From the NCBI RefSeq assembly GCF_037969875.1, contig NZ_CP150218.1, positions 5,146,001 through 5,210,000 on the forward strand: a stretch of DNA of 64,000 bases, read 5' to 3'. The number at the start of each line of letters is the position of its first letter. Positions within the stretch are counted from its first letter, which is position 1. A program made the position numbers and the translations under genes. Shown here one piece after another: positions 60,584 to 64,000 of this stretch. The notes under the pieces were generated by a model that did not search any database, had not been told where the DNA came from, and was given only the letters and a program-made list of their open reading frames with translations. This stretch comes from Paenibacillus sp. FSL R7-0337. GTDB lineage: Bacteria > Bacillota > Bacilli > Paenibacillales > Paenibacillaceae.

Positions 60584-61044
60584 TGAGAAAACAAACCAAA
60601 TACCTGATAGGACTCGGAGCTTTAATCATTATTTTGGTTGCAGCTGTTGTTGTATATAATTCTCAGAAGACGACTTCATTTAAGAAAGTAGTAACTGATA
60701 AAATTAATATTAATGAAATATCGGCCATCTATATCACCCGAAAATCTACAGGTGTTGAAGTTACGCAAGATGAAATCAAAATTGAAGATCGGGAAGAAAT
60801 AAATAAGATCATGGCTGAATTCGATAAGTTAGATTTGAAGAATGCAAATGACGAAAAAATGAAGCTTGATTCCTATACTTATAACCTTCGGATATATATA
60901 AACAAGGAGGCTAGATTCGGGATTGATATATATAACAAATTTAGCATTTCCTTGTTTGACAGTAGTAAGACCAAGAATAAACTAAGTGATTATTCAACCG
61001 ACTATACTGAAATAATAAGTAAGCTGGAGAATTATTTTAAATAG
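60583..61044 (+). CDS. Hypothetical protein with N-terminal membrane anchor
   Basis: A 153-residue AT-rich gene. One transmembrane helix (~8-26), then a strand-helix domain (IYITRKSTGVEVTQDEIKI, INKIMAEFDKLDLKN). The pattern resembles the 57400-57888 protein. Its ATG overlaps the DinB-like stop (TAATG), so translation is coupled. Function unknown. Confidence 0.6.
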   Translation: MRKQTKYLIGLGALIIILVAAVVVYNSQKTTSFKKVVTDKININEISAIYITRKSTGVEVTQDEIKIEDREEINKIMAEFDKLDLKNANDEKMKLDSYTYNLRIYINKEARFGIDIYNKFSISLFDSSKTKNKLSDYSTDYTEIISKLENYFK

Positions 61045-61052
61045 ACCAGGAC

Positions 61053-61082
61053 AAAAAGGTGTTCTCGAAAGAGCACCTTTTT
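61053..61082. terminator. Bidirectional terminator
   Basis: AAAAAGGTG (61053-61061) pairs with CACCTTTTT (61074-61082), with TTCTC/GAGA-type pairs inside. It separates the convergent genes ending at 61044 and 61113. Confidence 0.88.
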
Positions 61083-61112
61083 CTTTCACTGTTTTAAATT
61101 CAGGGTCGCCAA

Positions 61113-61607
61113 TTAATCTATCGTCCGTAACCCCCACTTGCCTGTATCATCCTTGACGAAGTAAAAGGACAGATTGTTTACTTTAATGGTTGTACCATCC
61201 TTAACTTTAACCTCAAGAGAAACGACTGTTCTTCCGGCGGAATCTTCTTCAACAGAATTTATCTTATCAAAAGAGTACTCTTTGCCAAGCATGAAGCCAT
61301 GTGCGTCAGCAGACTGATTATTTGCAAAGGCACTCCTGAATTCTTCCTCGTTATTGTTCACTAAAGCGTTCATTACTGCGTTCAAACTATTTCTAATCTG
61401 TTCATTCAACTTCGCATCATTTACATCACTCAACTCAACAAATATACCTGTCTTAAAATTGCTCTGATCCGATGATGATTGTGGCGCTGAAGGCTGTGTG
61501 TCTTGACTTGTAGTAGCTTGTTTGGGGGTAGCATTGGGATTCCCTGCACAGCCTGCTAAAATTCCTATAATTAAAGAACCCGCTATAACCTTCGCGATTT
61601 TGTTCAT
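61113..61607 (-). CDS. Small lipoprotein with NTF2-like or DUF4878-type tail
   Basis: A 164-residue lipoprotein. The signal peptide ends GILAGC (lipidated Cys ~20), a Ser/Gln/Pro linker follows, and a ~110-residue domain (LNAVMNALVNNNEEEFRSAF and SFYFVKDDTGKWGLRTID) resembles small cystatin/NTF2-like extracellular domains. Ribosome site AGGAGGG. Function unknown. Confidence 0.65.
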   Translation of the reverse strand: MNKIAKVIAGSLIIGILAGCAGNPNATPKQATTSQDTQPSAPQSSSDQSNFKTGIFVELSDVNDAKLNEQIRNSLNAVMNALVNNNEEEFRSAFANNQSADAHGFMLGKEYSFDKINSVEEDSAGRTVVSLEVKVKDGTTIKVNNLSFYFVKDDTGKWGLRTID

Positions 61608-61674
61608 GTTAACCCTCCTACGGTTTATTGCCTTAGCCTGTACGAGATGCAGGTCCTATTTTCACTCCGCGTAG

Positions 61675-61818
61675 CCGATCAAATTATCCGTGAACACCTA
61701 CCGGACCCTAATGACCCGGGGGACGAAGGGGTGTTACATTTACTGTGTTGATCCTCATCTGAAGGCGTACTTGCAGAGGCGGTTGGCTTTGCAGGGGGCG
61801 GTGGTGGGTTTGGGGTGA
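61675..61818 (+). pseudogene. 3' remnant of a DUF2075 (DNA/RNA helicase-like) gene
   Basis: An in-frame stretch with no start reads VNTYRTLMTRGTKGCYIYC and then VDPHLKAYLQRRLAL before TGA at 61816. This is the hallmark C-terminal block of DUF2075 ATPases, which resemble Schlafen-type helicases and occur in defence islands. The upstream part is gone, with an in-frame stop at 61672. It marks an older insertion or deletion at the border of the AT-rich island. Confidence 0.8.
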
Positions 61819-61863
61819 GGGTAGCGGCGTTCTATAGAAGGCTATCATTGATTTGAAAAGATG

Positions 61864-61925
61864 GAGGATCAGATTAATGGAGCGGGTAACCCCGGGCCAA
61901 CAATTCTGTCCTCTATTTTGTTATA
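61864..61925 (+). repeat. Dispersed ~64-bp intergenic repeat, copy B
   Basis: Matches 48997-49060, best in CTGTCCTCTATTTTGTTATA. A 63-codon ORF spans it but differs in frame from copy A and has no ribosome site. The 412-bp gap 61608-62019 holds this repeat and the DUF2075 remnant, nothing else. Confidence 0.65.
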
Positions 61926-62019
61926 AGGGGGGTTACGTGTTCAAGAGCAAATCAAGATGCATTTTGGAAGGTTTTCTAGACAGAAACAGAAAAATTACAA
62001 AGTACTCCAAAGAGCTTTG

Positions 62020-62370
62020 TTATTTCTTCTGTTTTAACTGGTAAAGACGATACATTTCTAATTCTTCTTTTAACCGCTGCGCCTCATCTGCTGTTATTTC
62101 CTCTAAATTATCCTGTCCAAAGAAAATATATGGTGGACGGTCTTCTTTTATTAACTCTTTAATGTACGCTTTTTCTTCTCTTCCAATCAAAAAATCCATA
62201 GATACTTCAAAATAATCTGCTAGCCTAATTAATGTATTTACATCAGGAATCCTCTTTTTGGATTCGTAACCGGAGATGGATACCTTTGATACTCCTATGG
62301 CATCCCCTAATTGTAATTGTGTAAGGTTGTTCTGAATTCTTAACTTTTTTATTCTTTCCGATATTAGCAT
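62020..62370 (-). CDS. XRE family transcriptional regulator
   Basis: A 116-residue regulator. Residues ~1-60 form a Cro/CI helix-turn-helix (NLTQLQLGDAIGVSKVSISG) and the tail is charged and helical. ATG 62370 follows GAGGTGG; the reading from 62379 overlaps that site. It is divergent from the PP-loop gene, with three pairs of AGTTAAC-like sites between. It likely controls itself and the defence genes, as regulators do in Dnd/Ssp and restriction systems. Confidence 0.88.
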   Translation of the reverse strand: MLISERIKKLRIQNNLTQLQLGDAIGVSKVSISGYESKKRIPDVNTLIRLADYFEVSMDFLIGREEKAYIKELIKEDRPPYIFFGQDNLEEITADEAQRLKEELEMYRLYQLKQKK

Positions 62371-62398
62371 TAAACCCACCTCAGAAATATCTTACCCC

Positions 62399-62478
62399 AA
62401 AGTTAACAAGAAGTTAATAAATAATAATTGAAGTTAACCAATAGTTAACTTATAATAAAAATTAACAATGAGTTAACT
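62399..62478. promoter_or_regulatory. Divergent promoters with triple AGTTAAC operator array
   Basis: Half sites occur in pairs 10-11 bp apart: 62401/62412, 62432/62443 and 62460/62471, giving three ~20-bp direct repeats of AAGTTAACAA-type sequence. The middle pair lies between TTGAAG (62428) and TATAAT (62451), a 17-bp-spaced promoter for the PP-loop gene. The first pair lies inside a plausible minus-strand promoter for the XRE gene. This layout fits regulation of both genes by the XRE protein. Confidence 0.7.
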
Positions 62479-62497
62479 TGGCTAGGGAGGATAAAGT

Positions 62498-63313
62498 ATG
62501 AAAAGAATAGTTTTTTTATCAGGTGGGATTGGAAGTTGGGCGGCAGGAATGAGGGTAATGCAGAAATACGGAAGTGAGGATATCATAAACCTATTTACTG
62601 ACACGAAAAAGAAAAATGATGGACATCCTCATAGGGGCGAGGATCAAGATTTATACCGATTTTTAAATGAAAGTTGGGGATATATTGGTGGGGCTTTGGA
62701 ATGGATATCTGTAGGTAAGCATATATGGCAAGTTTTTGAAGAGGTAAGGTATATGGGGAACACAAGGAATGATCCGTGTAGTAGAATACTAAAAAGGGAG
62801 GCAGCAAGGAATTGGATTGAAAAGAGATTTTCTCCAGATGAAGTTACTTTATATCTTGGAATTGATTGGACTGAAGAGCATCGCGCAAAAAAGTGTAGAG
62901 ACTATTGGAAACCGTACCATGTTGAGTTTCCACTAATTAATGAGCCATATTTGTCTAAGGAGGATATGTGTATCTGGGTTGAAAAATACGGAGTTAATAG
63001 GCCACGTTTATATAATATGGGTTTTTCACATAATAATTGTGGGGGATTTTGTGTAAAAGGAGGACAAGGACATTTTTACAATTTATTAAAGCAAATGCCT
63101 GAACGATATGCTTATCATGAAGCCAAGCAAGAAGAACTTTTTCTAATCATAGGGAAAAGAGTTCCTTTCCTAAGAAGAACAATAGATAAACAGATAAACT
63201 ATTTGAGTTTAAAGGAATTTAGGGAGCAAATAGAAAAGGACGAGTTAAACAATAAGGAAACATCGTTTGATTTAATGGACATCGGTGGGTGTGGCTGTTT
63301 TAATGACATTTGA
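62498..63313 (+). CDS. PP-loop/PAPS reductase-like protein (DndC/SspD-like candidate)
   Basis: A 271-residue protein of the adenosine-phosphosulfate reductase/PP-loop ATPase superfamily. SGGIGS (residues 8-13) is the PP-loop, though most sulfur-transfer members read SGGxDS. Cysteines C94, C181, C185, C265 and C267 could hold an Fe-S cluster, in the manner of DndC. With a DUF4007 gene next and an XRE regulator before it, it best fits the sulfur-activating enzyme of a DNA phosphorothioation system. Phages also carry related genes with SGGIGSW, so a stray phage gene is the main alternative. Strongly AT-rich. Confidence 0.7.
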   Translation: MKRIVFLSGGIGSWAAGMRVMQKYGSEDIINLFTDTKKKNDGHPHRGEDQDLYRFLNESWGYIGGALEWISVGKHIWQVFEEVRYMGNTRNDPCSRILKREAARNWIEKRFSPDEVTLYLGIDWTEEHRAKKCRDYWKPYHVEFPLINEPYLSKEDMCIWVEKYGVNRPRLYNMGFSHNNCGGFCVKGGQGHFYNLLKQMPERYAYHEAKQEELFLIIGKRVPFLRRTIDKQINYLSLKEFREQIEKDELNNKETSFDLMDIGGCGCFNDI

Positions 63314-63414
63314 AAATGAATGTTTTCTATATATAATTTCATGAAAACGTTACAAAACACAATAAATAGAACATAGGTTCCTTAAGAAACTATCCATATT
63401 TTATATCTTGGTGT

Positions 63415-63452
63415 ATAATCATCCCTGGAGACTATTCTCCAGGGATGATTAT
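63415..63452. repeat. Perfect 16-bp inverted repeat between PP-loop and DUF4007 genes
   Basis: ATAATCATCCCTGGAG (63415-63430) and CTCCAGGGATGATTAT (63437-63452) are perfect inverted arms with a six-base loop. It starts inside a TATAAT box (63414-63419) and ends 23 bp before the DUF4007 ATG. No U-tract follows, so it is not a simple terminator. It may be an operator or an RNA stem in the leader. Confidence 0.8.
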
Positions 63453-63475
63453 TAAAGAAAGGAAGTTCTACATAT

Positions 63476-64000
63476 ATGGCTTATGCTAGACATCAAAGTT
63501 TCTATATCAGAGATAAGTGGTTCAGTAAAGGATTAAGGGCAGTAAAACAGAATAATAGGTTTTTCTTCAATGAATATGCATTTGAGACAGTTGGGCTTGG
63601 GAAAAATATGCTTGAAGCTTTAAAATATTGGTTGTTTGCTTTTGATGTTGTTGAGGAACGAACAATAGAGGGACAACGGATACATGTATTAACGGAATTA
63701 GGAGAAATTTTATTTAATAGTGATCGCCTTTTGCAAAAAAATGAATCGTTGGCTATTCTTCACTATCACTTGGTAAAGAATAAAAATGATCAATCAACAG
63801 TATTTGATTGGTACTTTAATAGTTATCGAGAAACTGCTGTTAGCAGACCTGATTTACTTAGTTCCTTTGTAACATGGGTTAGCCAAAATGAGGCGAAGGA
63901 TATATCAGGAAATTCTTTGAAACGAGATATAGACTGTCTAGTTCAATTTTATACCAAATCGCCTGATGATAATGATCCTGAGGATACTATATTTTCCCCA
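63476..64000 (+). CDS. DUF4007 family protein, SspB-like (3' end outside window)
   Basis: The first 175 residues follow the DUF4007 pattern closely: RHQSFYIRDKWFSKG (5-19), the VGLGKNMLEALKYWL block (39-53), LTELGEIL (72-79), LAILHYHLV near 92-100 and LKRDIDCLVQFY near the edge. DUF4007 is the family of SspB, the component with DNA-nicking activity in Ssp phosphorothioation systems as I recall it. Start ATG 63476 follows AAAGGAAG. The gene is AT-rich like the rest of the island. The partner ATPase should lie beyond the right edge. Confidence 0.8.
   Translation, partial: MAYARHQSFYIRDKWFSKGLRAVKQNNRFFFNEYAFETVGLGKNMLEALKYWLFAFDVVEERTIEGQRIHVLTELGEILFNSDRLLQKNESLAILHYHLVKNKNDQSTVFDWYFNSYRETAVSRPDLLSSFVTWVSQNEAKDISGNSLKRDIDCLVQFYTKSPDDNDPEDTIFSP

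Noticed and set aside
61853-62044. 63-codon plus-strand ORF
   Set aside because: No ribosome site; the part covering the dispersed repeat is in a different frame from copy A, so it is not conserved coding sequence.
1-64000. Search for tRNA, rRNA, insertion sequences and prophage genes
   Set aside because: No cloverleaf-like tRNA sequence, rRNA block, transposase or phage structural gene was recognised.

Overview
The window looks like a chromosomal stretch from a Paenibacillus-type Firmicute. The evidence is strong purine-rich Shine-Dalgarno sequences with frequent GTG and TTG starts, paired YesM/YesN-like two-component genes beside LplB/YtcP-type sugar permeases, a GH10 enzyme anchored by S-layer (SLH) domains, YtrA-type GntR regulation, and mixed GC content with AT-rich foreign patches. 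No rRNA, tRNA, CRISPR array, transposase or prophage module was seen.

Layout. (1) 1-8411: the end of an orphan biosynthetic cluster, with a glycosyltransferase (cut by the left edge), two radical SAM/SPASM enzymes, a three-gene ABC-2 exporter, two methyltransferases and a BtrH-like acyltransferase/C39-fold protein. (2) 8458-12905: a giant secreted GH10 xylanase with SLH anchor, preceded by a cre-like site. (3) 12916-17031: an SDR gene divergent from an AraC regulator, then a TetR gene divergent from a membrane amidohydrolase with a palindromic operator between them. (4) 17341-20238: an Hsp90-like ATPase translationally coupled to a helical-repeat partner. (5) 20441-33853: a sugar-sensing two-component system, sugar ABC transporter, MFS carrier and four cytoplasmic enzymes (two esterases, a P-loop kinase and a sucrose-phosphorylase-family GH13), which together suggest uptake and phosphorolysis of an acylated glucoside. 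(6) 33875-46303: methyltransferase, LRR protein, TetR/CPBP protease, a YtrA-type regulator with twin operators flanking two ABC systems, and a UbiB-like kinase. (7) 46367-51105: Dus, an SDR, an AT-rich M24 peptidase next to an SDR scar, RtcB and its conserved partner. (8) 51175-61607: a two-component system, a secreted transglycosylase and small housekeeping or hypothetical genes with repeats and gene debris. (9) 61675-64000: the eroded end of a DUF2075 helicase-type gene, then an AT-rich island with an XRE regulator, an operator array, a PP-loop/PAPS-reductase-like gene and a DUF4007 gene running off the right edge. This pair matches the core of Ssp/Dnd-type DNA phosphorothioation defence and is the most exciting item here.

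Organisation. Most operons end in GC-rich hairpins that belong to a recurring local family. Regulators generally sit divergent from their targets with readable inverted or direct repeats between them, so several regulons can be proposed from sequence alone: TetR at 15.3 kb, the YesN-like regulator at 25.8 kb, TetR at 36.9 kb, GntR at 40.5 kb and XRE at 62.4 kb.
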